A program made the position numbers and the translations under genes. Shown in pieces: positions 32,412 through 41,859 of a stretch of DNA of 64,000 nt (position 1 is its first letter; every line of letters starts with the position of its first letter). The stretch is taken from positions 18,651 to 82,650 of the forward strand of contig CAYMUY010000018.1 in NCBI GenBank assembly GCA_964393825.1, read 5' to 3'. The DNA is from PFJX01 sp964393825. Lineage in GTDB: Bacteria; Pseudomonadota; Gammaproteobacteria; Burkholderiales; Thiobacillaceae. A model generated the notes under the pieces. The model had not been told where the DNA came from, did not search any database, and saw only the letters and a program-made list of their open reading frames with translations.

Positions 32412-33731
32412 CTAGCCTCCAGAGGCCGGCGGCGCGATCTCCGGGATCACCCGTTCATGCGGGAATTGCGCGGTGAAGGTGCTGCCCTTGCCGACCGTGC
32501 TGTCCACCTTCAGGCGGGCCTGATGCCGTTGTAGGACATGCTTGACGATGGCCAGCCCGAGACCCGTACCGCCACTGGCGCGTGATCGGCCGCGATCGAC
32601 CCGGTAGAACCGCTCGGTCAGGCGCGGAATGTGTTTGGCTTCGATGCCTTCGCCGCTATCCGTCACCGAGAAGGACGCGCCACCATTTTCCGACAGGCGC
32701 CACTGGATGCGGATCTGGCCACCTTCGGGGGTATAGCGCACGGCATTGGTCACCAGGTTGGCCAGGGCGCTATACAGCTCCTGGCCATTGCCGATCAGGC
32801 GCGCCTGGCAATCCAGGACCAGCTGGACCCGGTGGCGTCCCTGGCTCAGGGTTTCCGCCTCGTCGGCGAGACGTCGCGCCAGCCCGGGCAGGTCAACGGT
32901 CTCATCGCGCGCGTCCGGCTCGCTCTCCAGTTTCGCCAGGATCAGCAGGTCATCGACCAGGCGGCGGATGCGGTCGGATTGTTCGCGCATCAGCGGGATG
33001 TGCTTGCGAAACTCGCCTGGCTCGGCGTCCGGCATGTCTTCGAAGGCTTCCAGGAAGCCGAGGATGACGGTGACCGGGGTACGCAATTCATGCGAGACAT
33101 TGGCGATGAAGTCGCGGCGCATGGCTTCGACACGGGTCAGTTCGGTGATGTCGCGCGCCACCAGCATCCTTTGCTGGCGCGGCAACGGCACGATCTGCAG
33201 GGCCAGCGTCTGATCGCGTGACGAAGGCGATTCGATACTGAGGGTGCGTGCCAGGTCATCCGCAAGCAACCATTCGGCAAAGCGGGAGTTGCGCAGCAGA
33301 TAAAGCACGAACTGGCCGAGATCGCGTTGCGGCGAGAGTCCCAGCAGGCGTTGGGCGGCGTCGTTGAGCCAGACGATACGGTTGCCCTGGTCGAGGATGA
33401 CGACGCCGTCTGGGAGCGAGCGAGTGGCCTCCAGCATCTGTTCCAGATCCGCCGCTGTTTTCTCCTGGGCGCCCAGGCGGGCGCGCAGCAACTTTTCCAG
33501 GCGGTAGTAGGTGTCACCCCAGACGCCGCTGGAGGAGGGGAGTGGCAGCGAATCGGGGCGGGAGAGCCAGATGGAGAGGCGGGCAAGCTGGCGCAGGTGG
33601 TAGGCCAGATAGAGCCCCGTGCCCAGTGCGAACATCGGCCAGCCACTGCCGGCGGGCCGGCCGCTGGAGAACAACGCCGCCAGAAAGCCGATGCCCAGGA
33701 CAATGAACAGGGGACGCCACCAGAATGACAT
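32412..33731 (-). CDS. phoR: PhoR phosphate-regulon sensor kinase
   Basis: 439 residues. Two hydrophobic segments near the N-terminus, a PAS-like region (about 97-190) and the HisKA box NVSHELRTPVTVILGFLEAFEDM, followed by a HATPase with ALANLVTNAVRYTP and GTGLGLAIVKHVLQRH. Architecture and the partner PhoB upstream support PhoR. It senses phosphate status through the Pst system; pst genes are not in the window. The phoB stop is 53 bases upstream. Confidence 0.93.
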   Translation of the reverse strand: MSFWWRPLFIVLGIGFLAALFSSGRPAGSGWPMFALGTGLYLAYHLRQLARLSIWLSRPDSLPLPSSSGVWGDTYYRLEKLLRARLGAQEKTAADLEQMLEATRSLPDGVVILDQGNRIVWLNDAAQRLLGLSPQRDLGQFVLYLLRNSRFAEWLLADDLARTLSIESPSSRDQTLALQIVPLPRQQRMLVARDITELTRVEAMRRDFIANVSHELRTPVTVILGFLEAFEDMPDAEPGEFRKHIPLMREQSDRIRRLVDDLLILAKLESEPDARDETVDLPGLARRLADEAETLSQGRHRVQLVLDCQARLIGNGQELYSALANLVTNAVRYTPEGGQIRIQWRLSENGGASFSVTDSGEGIEAKHIPRLTERFYRVDRGRSRASGGTGLGLAIVKHVLQRHQARLKVDSTVGKGSTFTAQFPHERVIPEIAPPASGG

Positions 33732-33783
33732 GCGGACTCAAGGACTAGGCAGGAGTCGTCATTCTAGACCGCCGCATCCGGGG

Positions 33784-34488
33784 TCATCCGAAATTGCTGG
33801 AGAGGCGATAGCCGGAGCCTCGCACGGTCTGGACCAGGCGGTCATGCGCGGTCGGCTCCAGGGCGGAGCGCAGGCGGCGGATGTGGACGTCGACGGTACG
33901 CTCCTCGACGAAGACGTGGTCGCCCCAGACCTGGTCGAGCAATTGCGAGCGTGAGTAGACGCGCTCGGCGTGGGTCATCAGGAAATGCAGCAGTCGGAAT
34001 TCGGTGGGACCAAGATCGAGGGCGCGCTCGCCGCCGTTCTGGCTGCCGTAGACCCGATGTGCCAGCGGATCGAGCCTGAGGCCGGCGATTTCCACGGTGT
34101 CCTCGGTCATTTGTGGTGCACGTCGCCGCAGCACGGCCTTGATCCGTGCCATCAGCTCGCGCGGTGAAAAGGGCTTGGTGATGTAATCGTCGGCACCAGT
34201 TTCCAGTCCCAGCACCTTGTCCCGTTCATCGCCCCGCGCGGTGAGCATGATGATGGGTACGTCCTTGAGACGGGCATCGGCGCGCACCCGACGCGCCAGG
34301 TCGACGCCGGAGGCCCCGGGCAACATCCAGTCGAGCAGGATCAGGTCGGGCACGCTTTCGCGCATGCGGGCACTGGCCTCCTCGGCATTGGCGGTCAGCG
34401 TGACCTCATGGCCATGGTGGCCCAGATTGAACTTGAGCAGTTCCTGGATGCCGGGTTCGTCTTCGACTACGAGTATGTGGGCGGACAT
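33784..34488 (-). CDS. phoB: PhoB response regulator
   Basis: 234 residues. Receiver domain with phospho-acceptor Asp in LILLDWMLPGASG and K in PFSPRE..; the winged-helix domain has EFRLLHFLMTHAERVYSR and VDVHIRRLRSALEP, matching PhoB. It would activate phosphate-starvation genes through Pho boxes. It lies directly before phoR. No Pho box was found near the ppk2 gene 3 kb away. Confidence 0.94.
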   Translation of the reverse strand: MSAHILVVEDEPGIQELLKFNLGHHGHEVTLTANAEEASARMRESVPDLILLDWMLPGASGVDLARRVRADARLKDVPIIMLTARGDERDKVLGLETGADDYITKPFSPRELMARIKAVLRRRAPQMTEDTVEIAGLRLDPLAHRVYGSQNGGERALDLGPTEFRLLHFLMTHAERVYSRSQLLDQVWGDHVFVEERTVDVHIRRLRSALEPTAHDRLVQTVRGSGYRLSSNFG

Positions 34489-34545
34489 GCGCGCCTCGCT
34501 GGGGTGACTGAGTGCGATGGATGGTATGACGGTTACGTGAACCTT

Positions 34546-35472
34546 TTATGACGTCGTCAGATCACGCTCGACCGCCCGCGCGGCGACCAGGCCCTGCGCC
34601 ATCGCGGTCGGCACCGAGGGCTGTGGTGTGTCGGTGATGTCGCCGGCGGCATAGAGGCCGGGAACGCCGCAGCGCTGCCAGGCATCGACATTCAGGTAGC
34701 CTTTCTCCGTGGTGGCCGGGCGGATATCCGGTTCGAAACGCGTGAGCACATCGGTGTTGGGAACATAGCCATACATCACCAGCAACCAGTCGAACAGGCG
34801 CTGCTCGTGCGGCCAGCGCGCGGCCACCCGGTCGTTCTCATGGGTCAGGATGGGCAGGGCGCAATGGTCGCGCAAGGCAATGTCGCCACGGGCGCGACAG
34901 GTGGCGATGAATGGCCGCCGCGCGGAGAAGTCGGCACGGGTGCAGACCACGGCGCGATTGCCGCGCTCGGCGAGAAACAAGGCATGGTCGAGGGCATTGT
35001 CGCCGCCACCGAGTATCAGCACGTCGGTGTCGCGGATGTCGTCGCGGATGCTGTTGGAGAGGGGGCCGATGATGGCGCGCGGACATTCGGCGGCAAAGCG
35101 TTCCAGCGCTGGCGTGGCGCGTGGGCGGGTACCGGTGGCGATCACGATCGCCTGTGCCACCAACTCCCGCGTGCCGTCACCTTCGCGCAGGGAGAGGTGG
35201 AAAGCGTCGTCGATGCGGCGTACGTGCGTGAGTTCCGCGCGGTAATGGGTGGGGACGGCCAGGTCGCGGTAGTGCGCCGCCAGACGCCGGGTCATGGCTT
35301 CCCCGGTCTCGCCGGGAAACCCGAGCATCCACAGGTTGGGGTGGAAGTTGCTGCGCTGGGCGCCTCCGAGGTGGTCGCCGCGCTCGATTACCACCGGTCG
35401 CAGGCCGAAGGAGAGGCAGGCATTGGCGCAGGACATGCCGGCGGGGCCGGCGCCGAGAATGGCGACGATCAT
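34546..35472 (-). CDS. NAD(P)/FAD-dependent oxidoreductase, thioredoxin reductase-like
   Basis: 308 residues. FAD motif AILGAGPAGMSCANAC at the N-terminus, NAD(P) motif DVLILGGGDNALDHALF with GGGDNA in place of the usual GxGxxA, and a final GLYAAGDITDTPQPSVPTAMAQG. The redox CxxC of thioredoxin reductase is absent, so it is more like a ferredoxin-NADP or thioredoxin-reductase-like flavoprotein. Its partner is unknown. It shares a short divergent region with the methyltransferase gene. Confidence 0.85.
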   Translation of the reverse strand: MIVAILGAGPAGMSCANACLSFGLRPVVIERGDHLGGAQRSNFHPNLWMLGFPGETGEAMTRRLAAHYRDLAVPTHYRAELTHVRRIDDAFHLSLREGDGTRELVAQAIVIATGTRPRATPALERFAAECPRAIIGPLSNSIRDDIRDTDVLILGGGDNALDHALFLAERGNRAVVCTRADFSARRPFIATCRARGDIALRDHCALPILTHENDRVAARWPHEQRLFDWLLVMYGYVPNTDVLTRFEPDIRPATTEKGYLNVDAWQRCGVPGLYAAGDITDTPQPSVPTAMAQGLVAARAVERDLTTS

Positions 35473-35522
35473 GGGGTTGGGCGGGTTGCCGTTATCATCG
35501 CCGCAAAACTAGCACAGCCGCC

Positions 35523-36668
35523 ATGACCTCACTACCCAAACCCACCCCCGAAGCCCTCGCCCACAGTGCCCGACTGATCGAATTGATCCGCGCGCGGATC
35601 GATGAATCCGGTGGCTGGCTGTCCTTCGCGCAATACATGGAATTTGCCCTCTATGCCCCGGGCCTCGGTTACTACGCCAGTGGCGCGGCGAAACTGGGCG
35701 CGGCGGGGGATTTCGTCACGGCGCCGGAAATGACGCCCCTGTTCGGACGCACGCTGGCAAGGCAACTTGCCGGCGTCCTCGCCGAAACCGGTGGCGACAT
35801 CCTCGAACTCGGCGCCGGCAGCGGTCGCCTGGCGCTCGATCTGTTGCGCGAACTGGAAGTACAGGAGAGCTTGCCGCGGCGTTATCTGATCCTGGAGGTC
35901 AGCCCCGACCTGCGCGCGCGGCAGCAGGCCTTGCTGAAAGAAGAGGCGCCCGCGCTGTTGTCCAGGGTGGTCTGGCTGGATGCCCTGCCCGACACGCTGA
36001 GCGGCGTGGTGCTGGGGAATGAGGTGCTCGACGCGCTGCCGGTGCGTCTGCTCTATCGCGCCGCGACGGGCGAGTTCGAGCGCGGCGTGGTCTGGCACGA
36101 TGGGCTGGCCTGGGGCGACCGGCCACTGGTCGAGGAACCGTGGCGGGCCTGGACGGCCGCCCTGCCGGAGACCGACGGCTATCTCACGGAAATCTGTCCC
36201 GCCGCCAGCGCCCTGGTCGCCAGCCTCGGCGAGCGTCTGCGGCACGGCATGCTGCTGTTCCTGGACTATGGCTTTCCCGCCGCCGAGTATTACCACCCGC
36301 AACGCCACATGGGCACGCTGAAAGTGCACTACCGCCACCACAGCCTGGATGATCCCTTCCATCTGCCCGGCTTGTCCGACATCACCGCGCACGTCGATTT
36401 CAGCGCCGTGGCAAGCGCGGCCACGAGCGCGGGGCTGGACCTGCTCGGCTATACCAGCCAGGGCAATTTCCTGCTCAACGGCGGCCTGCTCGACCTGCTG
36501 GGCGAAATGCAGCCGGGCAGTCGGGATTACCTGAACGCTGCCGCCGCCCTGCAAAGGCTGGTGCAGCCCACGGAAATGGGCGAGTTGTTCAAGGCGATCG
36601 CCCTCGGCCGCGGCCTGCGGGCGGTTCCCGGCGGCTTTGGCCGGGGCGATCGGCGCGGCGCCTTGTAA
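35523..36668 (+). CDS. MidA/NDUFAF7-family SAM-dependent methyltransferase
   Basis: 381 residues. DFVTAPEMTPLFGRTLARQL, ILELGAGSGRLALDLL and VLGNEVLDALPV identify the COG1565 family. The mitochondrial member NDUFAF7 methylates an Arg of the NDUFS2 subunit during complex I assembly; the bacterial role is less clear. The start is the ATG just downstream of the divergent flavoprotein. It converges on a thioredoxin gene after 14 bases. Confidence 0.9.
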   Translation: MTSLPKPTPEALAHSARLIELIRARIDESGGWLSFAQYMEFALYAPGLGYYASGAAKLGAAGDFVTAPEMTPLFGRTLARQLAGVLAETGGDILELGAGSGRLALDLLRELEVQESLPRRYLILEVSPDLRARQQALLKEEAPALLSRVVWLDALPDTLSGVVLGNEVLDALPVRLLYRAATGEFERGVVWHDGLAWGDRPLVEEPWRAWTAALPETDGYLTEICPAASALVASLGERLRHGMLLFLDYGFPAAEYYHPQRHMGTLKVHYRHHSLDDPFHLPGLSDITAHVDFSAVASAATSAGLDLLGYTSQGNFLLNGGLLDLLGEMQPGSRDYLNAAAALQRLVQPTEMGELFKAIALGRGLRAVPGGFGRGDRRGAL

Positions 36669-36682
36669 CGCCGCGCGGGGCT

Positions 36683-37051
36683 TCAGCCCTTCTGGCCTTC
36701 CGCCGCGATTTCCGCGTGCACCTGGGCCATGTCGACCTCGCTGGCGCGGGCGATCAGGTCGTCGAGCTGGCTGCCCTGCATCGCGCCCGGCTGCGAGTAG
36801 ATGATGACCTTCTCGCGGAAGATCATCAGCGTGGGGATGGAACGGATCTGGAAATGCCCGGCCAATCCCTGTTCGTCCTGGGTGTTCACCTTGGCGAAAG
36901 TGATGTTCGGGTATTTGTCCGAAGCGGCGTCGTAGACCGGGGCGAAACCCTGGCAGGGGCCGCACCAGGGGGCCCAGAAGTCGATGATGACGAAATCGTT
37001 GTTGAGGATGGTTTCCTCGAAGTTCTGCTCGTTGAGCTCAAGTACGGCCAT
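36683..37051 (-). CDS. thioredoxin family protein
   Basis: 122 residues. FWAPWCGPCQGFAPVYD holds the standard CGPC redox centre and IRSIPTLMIF the cis-Pro. It is a little longer at the C-terminus than TrxA, with an acidic helix (DDLIARASEVDMAQVHAE), so it may be a second thioredoxin rather than the main one. No signal peptide, cytoplasmic. The gene is monocistronic by context. Confidence 0.9.
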   Translation of the reverse strand: MAVLELNEQNFEETILNNDFVIIDFWAPWCGPCQGFAPVYDAASDKYPNITFAKVNTQDEQGLAGHFQIRSIPTLMIFREKVIIYSQPGAMQGSQLDDLIARASEVDMAQVHAEIAAEGQKG

Positions 37052-37120
37052 GGCTAACCCCTGCGTGAGTAAGACAAAAAAAATCCGGCGCGTGGCCGGT
37101 CAAGGCAATGGTACAGCGGC

Positions 37121-37840
37121 TTAGGCCGCTTCCGCCAGCCGTGCCAGGTCGTCGGCCTCGAGATGGCGCCATTGTCCAGGCGCCAGGTCGGCCGGTAGCG
37201 CATAGCCGCCGATACGGGTGCGTTGCAGGGCTTCCACCCGGTTGCCGGCGGCGGCGAGCATGCGTTTGACCTGATGGTATTTCCCTTCGGCGATGTCCAG
37301 GTCGATCACCTTGTCGTCGATCCGGGCGCAGCCACGCGCCGCGATCGGCGCCGGTTCGTCGCGCAACTGCACGCCGGCGAGCAGGGCGGCGACCTGTTCA
37401 TCGCTGACCACATGCTTGCAGATCACCCGGTAGCGTTTGCCGATTTCCTTTTTTGGCGAGGTATAGCGGTGGATGAAGGCGCCGTCATCGGACAACAGCA
37501 ACAGCCCGCTGCTGTCCTGGTCGAGCCGGCCCACCGGCTGCACGCCGCGAACCGCGAAGGGTATGGGCAGCAGGCTGAAGACGCTGGGATGATGCTGCGC
37601 CTGGCGCGAACATTCGAAGCCCGCCGGCTTGTGCAGGGCCAGGTAGACCTTTTCGCGATATGGCCAGTACTCGCCGTCGATGGTCAGGGTCAGGGAGGCC
37701 GTATCGCACTCGGTTTCCGGGTTCTCGATCAGGATACCGTTGGCTTTGACCTGCCCGGCCTCGATCAACGCGCGGCAGGCGCGGCGTACGCCAAAGCCCT
37801 GGGACTGCAGGATGCGGAGAAGTTGCATGGGTAGGGCCAT
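37121..37840 (-). CDS. rsuA: RsuA-type pseudouridine synthase
   Basis: 239 residues (ATG at 37828 is an alternative start). An S4-like N-terminus (GFGVRRACRALIEAGQVKANG) is followed by the catalytic VGRLDQDSSGLLLLSDDG motif, which gives the active Asp, and by GKYHQVKRMLAAAGNRVEAL. It should modify U516 of 16S rRNA; the closely related RluE/RluF are alternatives, though the 16S enzyme is favoured by length and motif. It is divergent from ppk2. Confidence 0.9.
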   Translation of the reverse strand: MALPMQLLRILQSQGFGVRRACRALIEAGQVKANGILIENPETECDTASLTLTIDGEYWPYREKVYLALHKPAGFECSRQAQHHPSVFSLLPIPFAVRGVQPVGRLDQDSSGLLLLSDDGAFIHRYTSPKKEIGKRYRVICKHVVSDEQVAALLAGVQLRDEPAPIAARGCARIDDKVIDLDIAEGKYHQVKRMLAAAGNRVEALQRTRIGGYALPADLAPGQWRHLEADDLARLAEAA

Positions 37841-37960
37841 AAAGTGGATAAATGAGTAAAGTGGGAGTCTACGGATTCAAGGGCCGAGGGATAAGAACAT
37901 TCCATCACGCGGCAGGTATAGGAAGCGGAAAATTCTGTATTTTTTTGCCCGGAGAAAACC

Positions 37961-39022
37961 ATGGCCGACACCAAATCCAGCATGACGCGCAGTCCGTCCA
38001 GTCCCCGCCGCCGCAAGGCGACCGCGGTAGCCGCCGCCCTTCCGGTCGAGACGTTGCTTGAGGCGACAGCCACGGTCGACACCGGTTCGGACGCCACCAG
38101 CAAGCCGGTGGCGGACCCCAATCCCGCCGCCGCGGCGGAAATCGAGGCGGTCAGCCATGGCCCCGCCGCGATGTCGGTGGCGCACGCGCCGCACGGGACC
38201 AACGAGGAGAGCGATTACGCGCCGCTGCCGGCGAGCTACCCGTACCGCACCCGCATGCGGCGCGCCGACTACGAGGCGCAGAAGGAGAAGTTGCAGATCG
38301 AACTGCTCAAGGTGCAGAACTGGGTGCGCGAGAGCGGCCAGAAGATCGTGATCCTGTTCGAGGGCCGCGACGCCGCCGGCAAGGGTGGCACCATCAAGCG
38401 TTACATGGAACACCTGAATCCGCGCGGCGCCCGCGTGGTGGCGCTGGACAAACCCTCGGATCGCGAGCGCGGCCAGTGGTTCTTCCAGCGCTACATCCAG
38501 CACCTGCCGACGGCGGGTGAAATGGTCTTCTTCGACCGCTCCTGGTACAACCGCGCCGGCGTCGAACGGGTGATGGGTTTTTGCTCCCCGCATGAGTATC
38601 TGGAATTCATGCGCCAGACGCCGCAAATGGAACGCATGCTGGTGAACAGCGGTGTGCTGCTCTTCAAGTACTGGTTCTCGGTCAGCCGCGAGGAGCAGCT
38701 GCGCCGCTTCATCTCACGCCGCGACGACCCGCTCAAGCACTGGAAGCTGTCGCCGATCGACATCAAGTCGCTGGACATGTGGGATGAATACACCGAGGCC
38801 AAGAACGCCATGTTCTTCCACACCGATACCGCCGATGCGCCCTGGTCGGTGATCAAGTCGGACGACAAGAAGCGCGCCCGCCTGAACTGCATGCGCCATT
38901 TCCTGCACAGCCTGCCTTATCCCGACAAGGACCTGCATGTTGCCCATGCGCCCGATCCCTTGTTGGTGGGGGCCGGTTCCGAGGTGCTGGCCAACGAGGA
39001 AACCAAAATCACGCGGTTCTGA
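37961..39022 (+). CDS. ppk2: polyphosphate kinase 2
   Basis: 353 residues. Walker A is EGRDAAGKGGTIKR, the lid motif FFDRSWYNRAGVERV, and RRDDPLKHWKLSP is typical of class I PPK2. It transfers phosphate between polyphosphate and nucleoside diphosphates (commonly favouring GDP or ADP phosphorylation). The first 95 residues are low complexity, Ala/Pro-rich and not conserved. The start is preceded by CGGAGAAAA. Position near phoBR may be coincidental; no Pho box is seen. Confidence 0.94.
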   Translation: MADTKSSMTRSPSSPRRRKATAVAAALPVETLLEATATVDTGSDATSKPVADPNPAAAAEIEAVSHGPAAMSVAHAPHGTNEESDYAPLPASYPYRTRMRRADYEAQKEKLQIELLKVQNWVRESGQKIVILFEGRDAAGKGGTIKRYMEHLNPRGARVVALDKPSDRERGQWFFQRYIQHLPTAGEMVFFDRSWYNRAGVERVMGFCSPHEYLEFMRQTPQMERMLVNSGVLLFKYWFSVSREEQLRRFISRRDDPLKHWKLSPIDIKSLDMWDEYTEAKNAMFFHTDTADAPWSVIKSDDKKRARLNCMRHFLHSLPYPDKDLHVAHAPDPLLVGAGSEVLANEETKITRF

Positions 39023-39045
39023 GGGATCGACCGCGCATCGCCAGC

Positions 39046-40971
39046 TCAGGAGCCTGCCAGCAGGTGCGAAAGGAAAGCGCGCAACTTGGCCGGCTTCAGC
39101 GGTTTGTGCAGGATCGCCAGACCGGAGGCAGCGATGGCGCGGATGGTTTCCGGCGCGGTGTCGCCGGTAATCAGTGCGGCGGGGATGTCCTCCCCGAAGG
39201 TACGGCGCAGCAGGCGAACCGCGTCGATGCCGGTGAGACCGCCGCTGAGCCGATGGTCACAGAGAATCAGATCGGGTGGCCGACCGAGTTCGCGCAGTTC
39301 ATCGCGGACCACCTCGACATCGGTGCCCGCCGCGATGTCCATGCCCCATTGTTCCACCACATGCATCATCGCTTCCAGGATCTGTTCGTCGTCATCGATG
39401 ACGGCGACCAGGGTCCCCGCGAGGGGCAGACCGAAGCCGACCGGCTCCACGGCCACGGGCTGAAGTGACGGCTGGCAACGCGCCACATGAAAGCGGAAAC
39501 AGGAGCCATGGCCGCGAGTCGATGCCACCTCGACGCCGCTGCCGAGCAGTCGCGCCAGGCGAGCGACGATGGCCAGGCCCAGGCCCAGGCCCTTGTCGCG
39601 ATGACGTTCCGGGTTTTCCAGCTGGAAATATTCTTCGAAGATGCGTTCGCGGAATGCCGCCGGAATGCCGCGCCCGCTGTCACGGACTTCGAAACGCAGG
39701 CCATCGCCGTCGCGGCGCAGCCCCACCACCACGCCGCCGTGGTCGGTATAGCGCAAGGCGTTGCTGACCAGGTTGTTGAGTATCCGCTCCAGCAGGATCG
39801 GGTCGCTATGCAGCCAGCAGGCGCTGGGTTGAATGCCCAGACGCAGACCCTTGTCTCGCGCCTGCGGGGCGAACTGACGCGCCAGATTGTCCAGCAGGCG
39901 TTGCGCGGGAAAGCATTCCAGATGGGCGGTCACCACACCGGCATCGAGTTTCGAGATATCGAGCAGCGCGTTGAGCAGACCCTCCAGTGCGCTGGCCGAA
40001 TCATCGATATGTTCCACCAGGCGCCGGGCTTCGCCTTCCTGGGTGCGTTCGCGCAGGGCGGCGATCAACAGGGTGAGTGCATGCAGCGGCTGGCGCAGGT
40101 CGTGACTGGCCGACGCAAGAAAGCGCGATTTCGCCTGCACGGCGGCTTCCGCGGACTCTTTCTGCGCGATCAGTTCACAGGTGGCCGCGCGGATGCGTGT
40201 TTCCAGGTCGCGCTGGTTTTCTTCCAGCGCCGCGGCCATGCGATTGACGCCATTCTCCAGCACGCCCAGTTCGCCTTTCGACGATTGCGGCACGCGCATG
40301 ATCAGATTGCCATCAGCCAGTTGCGCCACGGTCCGGGTGATCTCGTGCAGAGGCCGGCTCAGTCGTATCGACAACCGCCAGGCCAGCGCCAGGGCCAGCA
40401 ACAGTGACAGGCCGGCCATGCCGAGCACGGCCTGGAAGATCCGCTGCCGTGTCTCCCGCACCGACTCCCGCCCGAATACGGCCAGCATCACCGCGTGGCG
40501 CCCGCTATTGCGCTCGATCTCGAGATAGGGGTCCTGCCCGGTGGAACCGGGCAGGCCGATCCGTTGGCTGAAATACAGGTCTTGGCCATCACGCGAGGTC
40601 TCGCCGGGTGGCCATTCGCCGAGATCGGGCAGTCGGTTGGTCTGGCCACTGACCAGCAACCATTGCCCGTCCTCGGCGATGCCGACGGCGATGGCCCGCC
40701 GCGCGGCTCGTTCGAAATCCAGGAGACGTTTCACATAGGGCAGATTGCCCGAGAACAGGTCGAAGGCGACCGCTTCCGCCAGCTGCCTGGTCATGTCCTG
40801 ACCTTGTCGCCGCAATTGTGACTCGGCATCGGCGATGCCGCGTTGGGTGAAATAGCCGGCAAACAGGCCAACCGCCAGCAGCATGGGCAACAACGCCAGA
40901 AGCAGTAGGCGAAATCGCAGGCTCTGACGATAACCGCCCGCCGGGCTTGCGGTGGGCGTGCCCGCTGCCAT
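39046..40971 (-). CDS. hybrid sensor histidine kinase with C-terminal receiver
   Basis: 641 residues. A membrane helix (about 20-40), periplasmic sensor to about 180, second helix (about 183-202), HAMP (about 205-260), coiled coil, HisKA with SASHDLRQPLHALTLL (phospho-His), HATPase (NNLVSNALRY, GLGLGLAIVARLARL) and a receiver whose Asp lies in LILCDHRLSGG. It resembles virulence- or metabolism-sensing ArcB/BarA-like hybrids without Hpt. Its partner is the LuxR-type regulator encoded immediately upstream (five-base gap). The stimulus is unknown. Confidence 0.9.
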   Translation of the reverse strand: MAAGTPTASPAGGYRQSLRFRLLLLALLPMLLAVGLFAGYFTQRGIADAESQLRRQGQDMTRQLAEAVAFDLFSGNLPYVKRLLDFERAARRAIAVGIAEDGQWLLVSGQTNRLPDLGEWPPGETSRDGQDLYFSQRIGLPGSTGQDPYLEIERNSGRHAVMLAVFGRESVRETRQRIFQAVLGMAGLSLLLALALAWRLSIRLSRPLHEITRTVAQLADGNLIMRVPQSSKGELGVLENGVNRMAAALEENQRDLETRIRAATCELIAQKESAEAAVQAKSRFLASASHDLRQPLHALTLLIAALRERTQEGEARRLVEHIDDSASALEGLLNALLDISKLDAGVVTAHLECFPAQRLLDNLARQFAPQARDKGLRLGIQPSACWLHSDPILLERILNNLVSNALRYTDHGGVVVGLRRDGDGLRFEVRDSGRGIPAAFRERIFEEYFQLENPERHRDKGLGLGLAIVARLARLLGSGVEVASTRGHGSCFRFHVARCQPSLQPVAVEPVGFGLPLAGTLVAVIDDDEQILEAMMHVVEQWGMDIAAGTDVEVVRDELRELGRPPDLILCDHRLSGGLTGIDAVRLLRRTFGEDIPAALITGDTAPETIRAIAASGLAILHKPLKPAKLRAFLSHLLAGS

Positions 40972-40976
40972 GCGAA

Positions 40977-41603
40977 TCAGGCCAGCTCGTTGAGACCCAT
41001 CTTCTGGGCGATCAGCACGGCCTCGGTACGGTTGTTGACCTTGAGGATGCGGAAGATGGCGGCCAGGTGGATCTTGACCGTGCCCTCGGTGACTTCAAGC
41101 TCATTGGCGATCTGCTTGTTGCTCTGTCCCTTGACCAGTTCACGCAACACTTCCAGCTGGCGCGAGGTCAACGGGGTGGAGCGCAGGGTGTCGTGCTCGA
41201 TGTGGTGGCGTTCGAGCAGGCTGGGCGGAACATAGACGCCCCCGGCCAGCACCAGGCGCAGCGCACCCAGGATCACCTCGCTGGGCGAGGACTTGGTGAC
41301 ATAGCCCAGCGCTCCGGCGGCAAGGAGGCGATGGATGTCCTCGGCCTGTTCCGAGGCGGAGAGCACCACCAGCGGCGTCCCGGGAAAACCGGAGCGGAAT
41401 CCGATCACGCCATCGACACCGGACATGCCGGGCATGTAGAGGTCGATCAGGGCCAGATCGACCTCCCCGACCTGGCGCATGGCGGCGAACGCGGAGGGAT
41501 AGTCGATCGCCTCGATCAGCTCCAGATCGGGGTCGAGCTTGTGCAGCACGGGCTTCACCCCTTCACGGAACAGGGGATGGTCATCCGCCAGCAGTACTTT
41601 CAC
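40977..41603 (-). CDS. LuxR-family (NarL-type) response regulator
   Basis: 208 residues, GTG start at 41603 with AAGGAGG eight bases upstream. Receiver with DDHPLFREGV and the phospho-Asp in LALIDLYMPGMSG; the HTH has LTSRQLEVLRELVKGQSNKQIANELEVTEGTVKIHL. It pairs with the hybrid kinase. A perfect TACTA-N6-TAGTA palindrome covers the region just before its ribosome binding site, suggesting autoregulation. Confidence 0.92.
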   Translation of the reverse strand: MKVLLADDHPLFREGVKPVLHKLDPDLELIEAIDYPSAFAAMRQVGEVDLALIDLYMPGMSGVDGVIGFRSGFPGTPLVVLSASEQAEDIHRLLAAGALGYVTKSSPSEVILGALRLVLAGGVYVPPSLLERHHIEHDTLRSTPLTSRQLEVLRELVKGQSNKQIANELEVTEGTVKIHLAAIFRILKVNNRTEAVLIAQKMGLNELA

Positions 41604-41619
41604 GACGTTGCCTCCTTAT

Positions 41620-41654
41620 TACTAAATGTCTAGTAGACCTTTACTAATGGTAGA
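41620..41654. promoter_or_regulatory. palindromic candidate operator before the LuxR regulator
   Basis: TACTA-N6-TAGTA (41620-41635) and a partial second copy TTACTAATGGTAGA (41641-41654) lie just upstream of the regulator's ribosome binding site on the minus strand. This is a plausible binding site for the regulator itself. Confidence 0.4.
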
Positions 41655-41759
41655 TACCACTGATGCATTCGTCACTATTACTATCCGTTTGCAGCATGAA
41701 CTGCAATACCCGAACACCTGGGGTGGTTGGGGAGGGAACAAGTAACGTATCGTTCTTGG

Positions 41760-41798
41760 CCGGGTCCTGGAGTGAAGCTCCATGCCCGGTTTCTTTTT
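41760..41798 (+). terminator. plus-strand intrinsic terminator between two minus-strand genes
   Basis: CCGGG ... CCCGG arms with an inner TGGAG/GCTCCA pairing, then TTTCTTTTTT on the plus strand. The genes on both sides (LuxR regulator and metF) are on the minus strand, so some plus-strand transcript must start in 41604-41760. The rest of this 256-base gap has no gene. Confidence 0.65.
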
Positions 41799-41859
41799 TA
41801 TGACGCGAGCGGAAGGTCATTGTCGCCATCCGGTTGCGCGCCGGGACGATTGTTCTGTC

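Noticed and set aside
37841..37960. Pho box before ppk2
   Set aside because: No CTGTCAT-type direct repeat was found, despite phoBR being nearby.
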